A stretch of 64,000 bases of DNA from Mongoliimonas terrestris (GCF_001927285.1 NZ_MSIG01000011.1:1-64000), one strand, 5' to 3'; shown: positions 52,968 through 62,449, counted from the stretch's first letter. A program made the numbers and translations. The notes: generated by a model not told the origin, from the sequence alone.

Positions 52968-53351
52968 ATGGCTCTGGACACTTCGATCCCGGTGCTCGTG
53001 GTCGACGACTACAAGACCATGATCCGTATCATCCGCAACCTGCTGAAGCAGCTCGGCTTCGAGGATGTGGACGAGGCCGCCGACGGCACCGAGGCGCTCG
53101 GCAAGATGCGCGAGCGCAAGTATGGCCTGGTCATCTCGGACTGGAACATGGAGCCCATGACGGGCTACGAGCTTCTCAAGCAGGTCCGGGCCGACACCAG
53201 CTTGGCCAAGACCCCGTTCATCATGGTCACGGCCGAGTCCAAGACCGAGAACGTGATCGCCGCCAAGAAGGCCGGCGTGAACAACTACATCGTGAAGCCG
53301 TTCAACGCGCAGACGCTGAAGGGCAAGATCGAGGCGGTGTTCGGCGATTGA
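52968..53351 (+). CDS. cheY: CheY-type response regulator
   Basis: This 127-residue single receiver domain shows DD near the start (VVDDYKTMIRIIRNLLKQLG), the phospho-site aspartate in ISDWNMEPMTG, the switch threonine in MVTAES and the lysine in IVKPF. It should carry the chemotaxis signal to the flagellar motor. The CheZ-like gene follows 176 bp downstream on the same strand. No cheA or cheW gene is in the window. Confidence 0.95.
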   Translation: MALDTSIPVLVVDDYKTMIRIIRNLLKQLGFEDVDEAADGTEALGKMRERKYGLVISDWNMEPMTGYELLKQVRADTSLAKTPFIMVTAESKTENVIAAKKAGVNNYIVKPFNAQTLKGKIEAVFGD

Positions 53352-53527
53352 GCCTGTCGTTTCACCGACGGGACGGTGCGAACGCCGCATCGCCCGTCCG
53401 TGACGCGGTGGACGACGAAGAAAGCCGGCCGGATACGCTTCGGACGGATGGTTGGCCAACCGGCATCGCTCGGGACCACCCCCTTAAGACCCATACATCG
53501 CCACCAGGCAAGTGAAATGAGTTCGGC

Positions 53528-54163
53528 ATGCAAGCGATAGATGCGTCCAAGGTCACCCAAATCATCGACTTCCTGAAGAACGGGCGACGCTCCGACGACG
53601 TGTCCCTTGAGGACGTGATGCGGCTCGCCGAGCTTATGGCCGAGTCGCTCCAGTCGTATTTCAAGTCGTTCGACGTCACGGTCTACCGCGAACTCGGCGC
53701 CATGGTGGACGAGATCTCGTCCATGAAGCGAGAGCTGTCCGAACTCCAGCTGTCGGACATGCGCCACCAGCGCATTCCGGAAGCCGGCCAGGAACTCGAC
53801 GCCATCGTGGAGGCGACCGAGGCGGCCACGAACACCATCATGACCGCCGCCGAGGTGATCATGGCGGCCGACCCGTCCGACACCGAGGCCTACCAGGCGG
53901 TGGTCAACGAGCGCATCGTGGAGATCTTCGAGGCCTGCTCCTTCCAGGACATCACCGGCCAGCGCATCTCCAAGGTCGTGCGCACGCTCGGCCAGTTGGA
54001 GACCCGCCTCACCACGCTGGTGGAAAAGCTGAAGATCATGCAGATCACCGACGCCCCCAAGGAAGAGACCGAGGCGGAGCGCCGCCAGCGCGAGCTCATT
54101 CTGCACGGGCCTCAGCTTGCCGGCGAAGGGGTGAGCCAGAACGACGTCGACGCCTATTTCTGA
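53528..54163 (+). CDS. cheZ: CheZ-like phosphatase
   Basis: This 211-residue protein is helical throughout and contains FQDITGQ (residues 139-145), equal to the active-site stretch of E. coli CheZ (FQDLTGQ with D143 and Q147). The end GVSQNDVDAYF resembles the CheY-binding tail. It dephosphorylates CheY. CheZ is typical of Beta- and Gammaproteobacteria; in Alphaproteobacteria it is less common. It follows cheY and ends in a terminator. Confidence 0.85.
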   Translation: MQAIDASKVTQIIDFLKNGRRSDDVSLEDVMRLAELMAESLQSYFKSFDVTVYRELGAMVDEISSMKRELSELQLSDMRHQRIPEAGQELDAIVEATEAATNTIMTAAEVIMAADPSDTEAYQAVVNERIVEIFEACSFQDITGQRISKVVRTLGQLETRLTTLVEKLKIMQITDAPKEETEAERRQRELILHGPQLAGEGVSQNDVDAYF

Positions 54164-54197
54164 GACGCCGCCGAACGAGCCATCGTCACCTTGATCC

Positions 54198-54226
54198 GGC
54201 CCGCCCTCGTGGCGGGCCTTTCGTTG
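54198..54226 (+). terminator. Rho-independent terminator after cheZ
   Basis: GGCCCGCC (54198-54205), loop CTCGT, GGCGGGCC (54211-54218), then TTTCGTTG. It ends the cheY-cheZ transcript 35 bp after the cheZ stop. Confidence 0.85.
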
Positions 54227-54272
54227 TCCGGTGGATCTTGGACGGGCCCGGCGTCCGCCGGGTTGGCCGCTG

Positions 54273-55139
54273 TCACCAGACCAGGCGGGGGAGGGCGGCC
54301 GTGACGGCGACGCCCTCGATCGCGAGCCGCTTAGCGACAAGCGCCGGATCGGGCGCGTCGGCGGGGCCGAAGTCGGCGGCGTGGATGCCGGCCGTCACCA
54401 TCAGCACGCCGATGCCCTGCCCGAAGGCGCCCTTCACGTCGGTCGGCAGCGCGTCGCCGATGGCGAGGATCCGCTCCTTCGGGATCGACCGGCCGGAGAG
54501 CCGATTGAGCGTGCCGATCGCCACCTCGTAGACCGGTGCGTGCGGCTTGCCGACGATCATCACCCGGCCGCCCATTTCCGCGTAGAGCTGGGCGATCGCC
54601 CCGGCGCAGTAGATCAGCCGGTCGCCGCGCTCCACCACGATGTCCGGGTTGGCGCAGATGAAGGTGACGTCCCGGGCAAGCATGCGCGAAAGCGAGGCCC
54701 GGTAGTCCTCCGGCGTTTCGGTCTCGTCGTCGAAGAGGCCGGTGCAGACGACGATCTCGGCCTCGTCCTCGGAGACCAGCGTCAGGTCGAGGCCGGCGAA
54801 GAGCGGCAGGTCGCGGTCCGGGCCCAGATGATAGGCCCGCTTGGCGCCGCCTTCGGCGAGCAGCGTCCGGCACACGTCGCCGGAGGTCACGATCGCATCG
54901 TAGGCGCTGCGGGGGATCTTGTAGCGATCGAGGATGACCTCGATCTCCGCCGCCGGCCGGGGCGCGTTGGTGAGGAGCACCACCTTGTTGCCGGTCTCGG
55001 CCCGGTAGCGGGCGAGCGCCTCTCCGGCGGCCGCATAGCCGATCACACCGTTGTGGAGCACGCCCCAGACGTCGCAGATAAGCCCGTCGAAGCGGGCGGC
55101 GAGGGTGGCAAGGCCAGGGACGAAAGGGACGGTCTGCAT
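54273..55139 (-). CDS. HAD-IIA family phosphatase
   Basis: This 288-residue HAD hydrolase has the first motif in LICDVWGVLHNG (D22), the second in VVLLTNAPRP, and the last motif in AIGDALPTDVKGAFGQG. The layout fits the TIGR01459-like group found in Alphaproteobacteria. The substrate is not known; related proteins dephosphorylate sugar or nucleotide phosphates. It ends close to the cheZ terminator and is divergent from mutL, whose start is 106 bp away. Confidence 0.88.
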   Translation of the reverse strand: MQTVPFVPGLATLAARFDGLICDVWGVLHNGVIGYAAAGEALARYRAETGNKVVLLTNAPRPAAEIEVILDRYKIPRSAYDAIVTSGDVCRTLLAEGGAKRAYHLGPDRDLPLFAGLDLTLVSEDEAEIVVCTGLFDDETETPEDYRASLSRMLARDVTFICANPDIVVERGDRLIYCAGAIAQLYAEMGGRVMIVGKPHAPVYEVAIGTLNRLSGRSIPKERILAIGDALPTDVKGAFGQGIGVLMVTAGIHAADFGPADAPDPALVAKRLAIEGVAVTAALPRLVW

Positions 55140-55244
55140 GGGGACAGGCAGTAGTCAGGGAGCGTGACCGGGTCAAGACAGGGTTTCGCTCCACGGCCGA
55201 ATCCGCGATGGTCGGACCCCGTTCCCTTCCGGTCCGCCGATCCC

Positions 55245-57140
55245 ATGCCCGTCCGCCAGCTCTCCGAGACCACCGTCAACCGCATCGCCGCCGGCGAGGT
55301 GGTGGAACGTCCCGCGAGCGTGGTGAAGGAACTGGTGGAGAACGCCCTCGACGCCGGGGCCACCCGCGTGGAGGTGGTGACCGCCGGCGGCGGCAAGACG
55401 CTCGTCCGCGTCACCGACAACGGGTCGGGCATGACGAAGGACGACATCGTCCTTGCAGTGCAGCGCCACTGCACCTCCAAGCTTTCCGAGGACGACCTCC
55501 TCGACATCCGCACCCTCGGCTTTCGCGGCGAGGCGCTGCCGTCCATCGGGTCGGTCGCCGAACTCGCCATCGAGACGCGCCACCGGGCGGAACCGCACGG
55601 CTGGGCGCTCTCGGTCTCAGCCGGCGAAACGTCGGAGGTCCGCCCGGTAGGCCTGACCGAAGGCACCCGGATCGAGGTGCGCAACCTCTTCTTCGCGACG
55701 CCCGCGCGGCTGAAGTTTTTGAAGACCGACCGGGCCGAGGCCGGCGCCGTGACGGAGATCGTCAAACGCCTGGCACTCGCCCATCCGGCGGTGCGCTTCC
55801 AGCTCTCCGGCTCCGACCGCTCCACCCTCGACCTGCCGGCCGTCCGCGACGGGGCGAGCGAGGCGCGGATCGCCCAGGTGATGGGGGCGGAGTTCGTGGA
55901 GAACGCGGTGCCGGTCGTCGCCGACCGGGAGGGCGTCCGGCTCACCGGGCTCGCCGGGCTCGGCACCTACCAGAAGGCGAACGCGCTCGCCCAGTATCTC
56001 TTCGTCAACGGCCGGCCCGTGCGCGACAAGCTGCTGATGGGCGCCATCCGCGCCGGCTACGCGGACGTGATGGCGCGCGATCGCTTCCCGGCCGTCGCCC
56101 TCTACGTGGATCTCGATCCGCACGAGGTGGACGTCAACGTGCACCCGACCAAGGCGGACGTGCGCTTCCGCGACCCGGGCCTCGTGCGCGGGCTCGTGGT
56201 CGGCGCGCTCCGCCATGCGCTCGCCGCCGCCGGCGCCCGGGCCGCCTCGACCCATGGCGCGGCGACGCTGCACACCTTGGCGCTGTCCGCCGGCACCGCC
56301 GCGCCCATGCGGCGCTCAGGGGGAGGGGGCGGTGGCTTCGGCGCGCGGCCGATGGGCTTCGACTGGCGGACCGCGCCGCTCCGCCCGCTCGACGACGTGC
56401 TGCCGCCGGGCGGCCTGGGTGAGCCTGCCCAGACGCCCTACGCGCCGGTCGAACGCGGCGACGCGCTGGCCCGTCCGGCTCAGGCCGCCTTCGACGCGGT
56501 GTCAGAGGCCGTGTCAGCCGATGCGCGCGCCGGCATCGGGGAACCGGCGCCGGAGGCGGTGGCGCGTCCGCTCGGCGCGGCGCGCGCGCAACTGCACGGC
56601 ACCTACATCGTGGCGCAGACCGGCGACGGCCTCGTCATCGTCGATCAGCACGCGGCCCACGAACGGCTCGTCTACGAGCGCCTGAAGGCGCAGCTTGCAA
56701 GCCGGGTGGTGACCCAGATGCTGCTGATCCCGGACATCGTGGACATGCCCGAGGAGGACGCCGACCGGCTCCTCGCCCGCGCCGAGGAACTCGCCGAACT
56801 CGGCCTCGTCGTGGAAGGCTTCGGACCGGGCGCCGTGGCGGTGCGCGAGGTGCCGGCGCTCCTCGGCGCGGTGGATGCCGCCGGTCTCGTCCGCGACATC
56901 GCCGACGATCTCGCCGAATGGGACCAGGCGACCCGGCTCAAGGAGCGGCTCGACCATGTGGCCGCCACCATGGCCTGCCACGGCTCCGTACGCGCCGGCC
57001 GCCGGCTCCGGCCGGAGGAGATGGATGCGCTCCTCCGCGAGATGGAGGCGACCCCCGCCGCCGGCCAGTGCAACCACGGCCGGCCCACCTTCGTGGAGCT
57101 GAAGCTCGCCGACATCGAACGCCTGTTCGGCCGCCGCTGA
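55245..57140 (+). CDS. mutL: DNA mismatch repair protein MutL
   Basis: This 631-residue protein has the GHKL ATPase with ELVENALDAGAT and the lid region DNGSGMTKDD near residues 33-70, and a proline-rich linker (about 320-430). The C-terminal dimer domain carries the endonuclease motif DQHAAHERLVYE. This motif marks nicking MutL proteins, which occur where MutH is absent. The ATG at 55245 was chosen since similarity begins at MPVRQLSETTVNRIAAGEV. mutS is not in the window. Confidence 0.96.
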   Translation: MPVRQLSETTVNRIAAGEVVERPASVVKELVENALDAGATRVEVVTAGGGKTLVRVTDNGSGMTKDDIVLAVQRHCTSKLSEDDLLDIRTLGFRGEALPSIGSVAELAIETRHRAEPHGWALSVSAGETSEVRPVGLTEGTRIEVRNLFFATPARLKFLKTDRAEAGAVTEIVKRLALAHPAVRFQLSGSDRSTLDLPAVRDGASEARIAQVMGAEFVENAVPVVADREGVRLTGLAGLGTYQKANALAQYLFVNGRPVRDKLLMGAIRAGYADVMARDRFPAVALYVDLDPHEVDVNVHPTKADVRFRDPGLVRGLVVGALRHALAAAGARAASTHGAATLHTLALSAGTAAPMRRSGGGGGGFGARPMGFDWRTAPLRPLDDVLPPGGLGEPAQTPYAPVERGDALARPAQAAFDAVSEAVSADARAGIGEPAPEAVARPLGAARAQLHGTYIVAQTGDGLVIVDQHAAHERLVYERLKAQLASRVVTQMLLIPDIVDMPEEDADRLLARAEELAELGLVVEGFGPGAVAVREVPALLGAVDAAGLVRDIADDLAEWDQATRLKERLDHVAATMACHGSVRAGRRLRPEEMDALLREMEATPAAGQCNHGRPTFVELKLADIERLFGRR

Positions 57141-57151
57141 GGGCGGGCGTG

Positions 57152-58156
57152 TCAGCGCGTCGGGTGGGCCAGTCCGGCTGTCTGCGCGCCGGGTGCCGCA
57201 GGTTCCAGGCAGCCGAGATCGGCGAGTGTCGCCCGAACCGCGGCGTCGAGCGGGGTGTGCGGTTCCGCGCCGAGCGTGGCGACCAGCCGGTCGTTGACCA
57301 GCCGGGCCGGGGACGACCAGAAGTACCGCATCTCGGCAAGCTCCCGGAAAAGCGGGACGAACGGGCCGACAAGCCGCATCAGGGTCCAGGGCAGCGCCTT
57401 CACCGGCAGGTCCTGCGCGCCGAGGGCCCGGCGGATCGCCTGGATCATGGCGGTGCCGTCCGCGTCCCAGTGCCCCGCCATGTGATAGGTGGCGAACGAG
57501 GCGAGATCGTCCCGCTCGAGGAGGCGCACCATCGTTTCCGCCACGTCCGGCAGATAGGCCCACTGGTGGCCGACGCCGGGGCGGCCCGGATAGGTGATGG
57601 CGCGCGGCCGGACGCCCGGCGTCACCAGCGCCTGCGAGAACCAGTTGTTGCCGGCCCGCGGTCCGAAATAGTCGCCGGCCCGGACGACGAGGGCGGTGGC
57701 CTTGCCGTAGTTGGCGGCTGCCGCGAGCCGCCGTTCCATCTCGGCCCGGATCGCCCCCTTGCGGGTGAGCGGGCGCTGGGGGGATCGCTCGTCGATGCGG
57801 GCCAGAACGTCCGGTCCGTAGTTGTAGACCGTGCCCGGCAAGAGGATGCGGGCGCCGTTCGCCTCGGCGGCCGCGATGGTGCTGTCCAGCATGGGAAGCA
57901 CCAGCTTGCCCCAGTGGCGGTAGCCCGGCGGGTTGACCGCGTGCACGATCAGGTCGGCGCCGTCCGCCGCAGTCCGCACGTCGGCGGGTCGGAGCGCATC
58001 GCCGACAACCCAGGCGATGCCGTCCCGCTGACCTGTCCGGCTCGCGTCGCGGGTCATGCCGCGCACCGTCCATCCGTCCGCAACGAGGCGCCGCGCCACC
58101 GCGCCGCCGATCCCGCCCGTCGCCCCGAGCACCAGGGCCGTCTGTGTCCGTGTCAT
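57152..58156 (-). CDS. NAD(P)-dependent epimerase/dehydratase (extended SDR)
   Basis: This 334-residue protein has the Rossmann start TALVLGATGGIGGAVARRL (residues 6-24) with the GxxGxxG motif, the SDR stretch HAVNPPGYRHWGK, and the atypical-SDR GTVYNYGPDV instead of a classical YxxxK; no clear YxxxK was found nearby, so catalysis may differ. The substrate is unknown. The start at 58156 was chosen by the Rossmann motif. It is divergent from the LysR gene, which probably controls it. Confidence 0.85.
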   Translation of the reverse strand: MTRTQTALVLGATGGIGGAVARRLVADGWTVRGMTRDASRTGQRDGIAWVVGDALRPADVRTAADGADLIVHAVNPPGYRHWGKLVLPMLDSTIAAAEANGARILLPGTVYNYGPDVLARIDERSPQRPLTRKGAIRAEMERRLAAAANYGKATALVVRAGDYFGPRAGNNWFSQALVTPGVRPRAITYPGRPGVGHQWAYLPDVAETMVRLLERDDLASFATYHMAGHWDADGTAMIQAIRRALGAQDLPVKALPWTLMRLVGPFVPLFRELAEMRYFWSSPARLVNDRLVATLGAEPHTPLDAAVRATLADLGCLEPAAPGAQTAGLAHPTR

Positions 58157-58295
58157 GTCCCGTGTCTCCGCGTGTTGCGATGACCGGAAGATGGCGCCGC
58201 GCTCGAACATAAGAAATTGTGGAAAAGCGTTCGGTTGCTATACGATTTTCGATGAGCGCCGATGGCGTTTCATGGACCCGAACGGGAGGTTGCCC

Positions 58296-59192
58296 ATGAC
58301 CGTCGAACCGGGTTGGGATCTCTATCGCACGTTTCTGAGCGTTGTTGAGGAGGGCTCCCTGTCCGGGGCGGCGCGGGCGCTTGGTGTGACGCAGCCGACC
58401 GTGTCCCGACACATCGACGCCCTGGAGGCCTTTCTCGGCTACGACCTCTTCCTCCGGACGCAGCGCGGGCTGCTGCCGACCGAAGCCGCAAACGACCTCC
58501 GGCCGCATGCCGAACGGCTCGCCGCCGCGGCCGCCGCCCTGGTGCGCGCGGCCTCGGGCCACGGCACGGCCGTCCACGGCACCGTGCGGGTGAGCGCCAG
58601 CGATGTGGTCGGCGTGGAAATCCTGCCGCCGATCCTGGCGGACCTCAGGCTGCGCCATCCCGATCTCACGGTGGAACTGGTGCTGACCGATGCGGTGGAG
58701 GACCTGTTGCGCCGTGACGCGGACGTGGCGGTGCGGATGGTGGACCCGACCCAGACGGCGCTGGTCGCCCGGCGCGTCGGGGTGCTGCCGCTCGGGCTCC
58801 ATGCCCATCGGCGCTATCTGGAGCGGCGCGGGCGGCCGGAGAGCCTGGCCGACCTCGCCGGTCACGACCTGATCGGCTTCGACCGGCAGACCGCCGCCGT
58901 GCGCGCCATCGCGGCGCGGCTCGGCCTGCCGGAGGCGACGTCCTTCGCGCTCAAGGTGGACAGCAATGTCGCCCAACTTGCCGCCGTCCGGGCGGGCGTC
59001 GGCATCGGCATCTGCCAAGTGGGCGTTGCCCGGCGCGACCCGGACATGGTCCGCCTGCTGGCGGAGGCCGTCTCGCTCGACCTTCCGGTGCATGTGGTGA
59101 TGCACGAGGACCTTCGATCGAGCCCACGCTGCCGGGCGGTGTTCGATGCCCTGGTGAGCGGCCTCTCGGCGGCGGTGCGCGCGGCCGCCTGA
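58296..59192 (+). CDS. LysR-family transcriptional regulator
   Basis: This 298-residue regulator has an N-terminal winged helix-turn-helix (GSLSGAARALGVTQPTVSRH, near residues 20-39) and a C-terminal substrate-binding-type effector domain (GTVRVSASDVVGVEILPPIL, then NVAQLAAVRAGVGIGIC). GGGAGG at 6 bases favours the ATG at 58296 over the one at 58272. It is divergent from the SDR gene and probably regulates it through the 140-bp region between them; the effector is unknown. Confidence 0.94.
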   Translation: MTVEPGWDLYRTFLSVVEEGSLSGAARALGVTQPTVSRHIDALEAFLGYDLFLRTQRGLLPTEAANDLRPHAERLAAAAAALVRAASGHGTAVHGTVRVSASDVVGVEILPPILADLRLRHPDLTVELVLTDAVEDLLRRDADVAVRMVDPTQTALVARRVGVLPLGLHAHRRYLERRGRPESLADLAGHDLIGFDRQTAAVRAIAARLGLPEATSFALKVDSNVAQLAAVRAGVGIGICQVGVARRDPDMVRLLAEAVSLDLPVHVVMHEDLRSSPRCRAVFDALVSGLSAAVRAAA

Positions 59193-59226
59193 CCGGTTCC
59201 GAACCGGTGGATGTCGCGCGGCGCCC

Positions 59227-59787
59227 TCAGCCGAGGCGGGCGAACTGCACCTGGGTGTCTCCGTAGTCGCGGCGGTCCAGCGGTTCGAGGCCGGCGGGCC
59301 AGGCGATCTCGGCTTTGCCGGTCTCCTCCACGACGACGAGCGCGCCGGGGGCGAGCCAGCCGCCGGACAGGAGACTGGCGAGAGCGCGGTCGGCGAGGCC
59401 CTTGCCGTAGGGCGGGTCGAGGAAGGCGAGGGTGTAGGGCTCCGCCGGGCCGATGACGCCCATGCCGGTGGCGTCGCGCCGGAAGATGCGCGTGGTGCCC
59501 ATCAGGCCGAGCGCCTCCTGGTTCTGGCGGATGAGGCCGCGCGCCTCCGCCGCCTCCTCCACGAAGAGGCAGGTCTTGGCACCGCGGCTCATGGCCTCGA
59601 AGCCGAGCGCGCCGGTGCCGGCGAAGAGATCCATCACGCGGGCCTCCTCCAGAACCCGGTCGTAGCCGTGTTCCAGGATGTTGAAGAGGCTCTCGCGCAG
59701 GCGGTCTGATGTCGGCCGGATGGCAAGCGAACCGGCCGGCGGCCCGGCGAGGGCCGTTCCCCGATACCTACCGCCGACGATCCGCAT
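59227..59787 (-). CDS. rsmD: 16S rRNA (guanine966-N2)-methyltransferase
   Basis: This 186-residue enzyme methylates G966 of 16S rRNA. It shows MRIVGGRYRG, RPTSDRLRESLFNIL, the AdoMet site MDLFAGTGALGFEAMSRG and the catalytic FLDPPYGKG, all typical. The ATG at 59787 lies inside the end of rluB: the last 20 bp of rluB overlap the start of rsmD in another frame, which suggests translational coupling. Its full-length frame upstream (to 60669) belongs to the rluB tail in another frame. Confidence 0.96.
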   Translation of the reverse strand: MRIVGGRYRGTALAGPPAGSLAIRPTSDRLRESLFNILEHGYDRVLEEARVMDLFAGTGALGFEAMSRGAKTCLFVEEAAEARGLIRQNQEALGLMGTTRIFRRDATGMGVIGPAEPYTLAFLDPPYGKGLADRALASLLSGGWLAPGALVVVEETGKAEIAWPAGLEPLDRRDYGDTQVQFARLG

Positions 59788-61894
59788 CCCGCCCTCTCGG
59801 TTTGCCGCCACCCGGTCCCGACCGGCCGCCGCCATCCGGCCGCGGTCGTCCGCCGCCCTGCGGGCGCGCCCCCCCGTCCGGCCGCCGGCTCTCGTCGCGC
59901 GGCGCCCGCGCGGGGGCGTCGCCGACGGGGCCGCGTCCCTTGGTCGGCCGCTCGGCGCGGGGCGCACCGCCGCGCCCTTCTGCCGGTCGCTCGGCGCGAC
60001 CGGCTGCGGATCGCTCGGCGCGACCGGCTGCGGATCGCTCGGCTCGGCCGGTGGCTGGTCGCTCGGCTCGGCCGGTGGCTGGCCGCTCGGCGCGACCGGT
60101 AGCCGGCCGCTCGGCTCGGCCGGTGGCTGGCCGTTCAGCGCGACCGGTGGCTGGCCGCTCCGCTCTGCCGGATGCCGGCCGCTCTGCACGAGCGACGACA
60201 GCGCGTTCTCCGCGACCGGTGGCGGATCGTTCATCGCGCCCGCCGGACGGCCGCTCCGGGCGACCGGTGCGGCGCGGGCCGTCGCCGGTGTCGAGGCGGG
60301 TGTCGGGGCGCGGCTTGTCGGCGCGGGGCCGCTCCGGACGATCGGCGTCCGCCGCCCGCCCGCGCCCGCCAGTGGCCGGCCGCGCGCGCGCCTCGGTCCG
60401 GCCCGGCATGGGCGAGCCGGCGCGCTTCTCGCGGGCGAGCCGGATCTTCTCCGCGCGGCGGGATTCCGGACCGTCCACCTCGGGCTTCTCCCGGTCGCGG
60501 GTCTTGGCGGGGCGGGGCGCAGCGCCGGCGGCGCGGACCGGCCGCTTCGCCGGGCCGTCGACGTCCCGCGCCAGAGTACGGTCCGGCCGTTCGCGCGGCG
60601 CGGCGCGGGGTGTCTCGTCGAGGTCGCGTTCGCGACGGGGTCGCACCTCGCTGGAGAAGCGCATGTCACCGCGCGGCTTCGCCTTGACGTCGCCGCGGGT
60701 CGCCTGGCGCACCTCCGTCACGGCGCGCTCGCGCCGTTCGGCACCTTCCCGGGCCGAAAGCGTCAGGCGGTTGCGGCCCTGGTTGCGCTGGGCCGTCTCC
60801 TCGTTGGCGTGCTCGATGTCCGCCTCGTGCCGTCGCCGGCTGGAGCGGGCGTCGGGGCGGCGGCCGTCGGCGTTGCGGTCGCGGAGGGCGGGCGCGCGCT
60901 CGGCGCCCGGCCGGGCCGGCGCCTCCCGCTCGATCCGACGGGCCGGTGCGCGGACCCGCTCGGCGCGGGCTTCCGGCGGCTCGGCGTCGGGCCGGGGACG
61001 GCCGGCCGGCGCGCGGTCGCGGCGCATGGGCGTCGCGCCACCGGCGTCGTCCGCGTCGGCGGAGCGGCGGCTGCGGATCGGCATCTGCGGTAGCCGGTCC
61101 TCCTCGCGCACGGCGAAGTCGGCGCCGGACTGGGCCACCAGGGTCGGCCCCAGCTGCTCCTTGAGGACGCGGCGGGGAACCTCCTCGACGGCACCGTCGT
61201 CCAGGTCGCCGAGCTGGAACGGCCCGAAGGAGACCCGGATGAGGCGCGTGACGTCGAGGCCGAGATGGCCGAGGATGTTCTTCACCTCCCGGTTCTTGCC
61301 TTCGCGAAGGCCCATGGAGAGCCAGGCGTTGACGCCCTGCTTGCGCTCCAGCGTCGCCTCCACGGCCCCGTAGAGGATGCCGTCGATGGCGACGCCGTCG
61401 CGGAGCTTGTCGAGTTCGGCCTGCTCCACGGAGCCGTGCACACGCACCCGGTAGCGTCGGAGCCACCCTGTGGAGGGCAGTTCCAGCACCCGGGCGAGGC
61501 CGCCGTCGTTGGTGAGGAGGAGAAGGCCTTCCGTGTTGATGTCGAGGCGGCCGACGGTCATCACCCGCGGCAGGTCCGGCGGCAGGAGGTCGAACACGGT
61601 CGGCCGCCCTTCCGGATCGCGGGTGGTGGTGACGCAGCCGCGCGGCTTGTGGAAGAGCCAGAGGCGGGTGCGGTCGGCGGAGGGGAGCGGCAGGCCGTCG
61701 ACGAGCACGACATCGTCCGGCCCGACGGTGACGGCGGGCGTCGCCAGCGTCTTGCCGTTGAGGCTGACGCGGCCGTCCTCGATCCAGGTCTCCGCCTCGC
61801 GGCGCGAACAGAGGCCGGCGCGGGCGATCACCTTGGCGATTCGCTCCGGTGCGCTCTTCGGCGCGGTGGGGGTTGAGGTCTTGGGTGTCTTCAT
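59768..61894 (-). CDS. rluB: RluB-type pseudouridine synthase with very long basic tail
   Basis: The N-terminal 255 residues are a standard pseudouridine synthase: an S4 domain (RIAKVIARAGLCSRREAETW), the catalytic GRLDINTEGLLLL and GLREGKNREVKNILGHLGL. It modifies 23S rRNA. The remaining 450 residues, more than half of the 708, are an unstructured tail rich in R, A, E, P and G, with nine 8-residue units (RPATGRAE and variants, residues 572-643). It ends PRGRDADRRR. The tail could bind RNA. The start at 61894 is by similarity; the frame is open further to 62452. Confidence 0.93.
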   Translation of the reverse strand: MKTPKTSTPTAPKSAPERIAKVIARAGLCSRREAETWIEDGRVSLNGKTLATPAVTVGPDDVVLVDGLPLPSADRTRLWLFHKPRGCVTTTRDPEGRPTVFDLLPPDLPRVMTVGRLDINTEGLLLLTNDGGLARVLELPSTGWLRRYRVRVHGSVEQAELDKLRDGVAIDGILYGAVEATLERKQGVNAWLSMGLREGKNREVKNILGHLGLDVTRLIRVSFGPFQLGDLDDGAVEEVPRRVLKEQLGPTLVAQSGADFAVREEDRLPQMPIRSRRSADADDAGGATPMRRDRAPAGRPRPDAEPPEARAERVRAPARRIEREAPARPGAERAPALRDRNADGRRPDARSSRRRHEADIEHANEETAQRNQGRNRLTLSAREGAERRERAVTEVRQATRGDVKAKPRGDMRFSSEVRPRRERDLDETPRAAPRERPDRTLARDVDGPAKRPVRAAGAAPRPAKTRDREKPEVDGPESRRAEKIRLAREKRAGSPMPGRTEARARPATGGRGRAADADRPERPRADKPRPDTRLDTGDGPRRTGRPERPSGGRDERSATGRGERAVVARAERPASGRAERPATGRAERPATGRAERPATGRAERPATGRAERPATGRAERSAAGRAERSAAGRAERPAEGRGGAPRAERPTKGRGPVGDAPARAPRDESRRPDGGARPQGGGRPRPDGGGRSGPGGGKPRGRDADRRR
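59966..60181 (-). repeat. 24-bp tandem repeats in the rluB tail
   Basis: Nine in-frame units of 24 bp code for RPASGRAE, five RPATGRAE, two RSAAGRAE and RPAEGRGG. The number of units is likely to vary between strains by slipped pairing. No frame is lost with whole units. Confidence 0.85.
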
Positions 61895-61939
61895 GGCAGG
61901 CGTGAATAGCAGGGAAACCGCCGGCAAGGAACGAGGATC

Positions 61940-62449
61940 GTGACAGCGGGCAAGGACGACGACCAGCCGCCCGCCGCCGGAATCGCGGCCGGGGCCGTGG
62001 CGGCCTCCGCCGGGTCCTTCATGGACCGGGCGCTCGAGGAGGCGCGCGCCGCGTCGGTGCGCGGCGAGGTGCCGGTCGGCGCCGTCGTGGTCCGCGACGG
62101 GGCGGTGATCGCCGCCGCGGGCAACCGAACGCTTCAGGACCGCGACCCGACCGCCCACGCCGAGGTGCTGGCGATCCGGGCCGCCGCCGCCCGGCTCGGC
62201 TCCGAGCGGCTGATCGGCTGCGATCTCTATGTGACGCTGGAGCCTTGCCCCATGTGCGCGGGTGCCATCTCGTTCGCCCGCATCCGGCGGCTCTACTACG
62301 GGGCCGGCGACGAGAAGGGCGGCGCGGTGGACCACGGCGTTCGGCTCTACGCCAGCCCCACCTGCCACCACGCGCCGGAGGTCTACGCGGGTCTTTGCGA
62401 AACCGACGCCTCGACGCTCCTCAAGGAATTCTTCCGTCGGCGCCGATGA
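61940..62449 (+). CDS. tadA: tRNA adenosine(34) deaminase
   Basis: This 169-residue zinc enzyme deaminates the wobble adenosine of tRNA-Arg to inosine. The zinc and catalytic motif HAEVLAIRAAA and the cysteine motif EPCPMCAGA are present. The GTG at 61940 follows GAGGATC; an ATG at codon 28 is the alternative, in which case the first part (DDDQPPAAGIAAG) would not be made. The first 27 residues are not conserved in the family. It is divergent from rluB and overlaps the patatin gene by 29 bp at the 3' end. Confidence 0.95.
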   Translation: MTAGKDDDQPPAAGIAAGAVAASAGSFMDRALEEARAASVRGEVPVGAVVVRDGAVIAAAGNRTLQDRDPTAHAEVLAIRAAAARLGSERLIGCDLYVTLEPCPMCAGAISFARIRRLYYGAGDEKGGAVDHGVRLYASPTCHHAPEVYAGLCETDASTLLKEFFRRRR

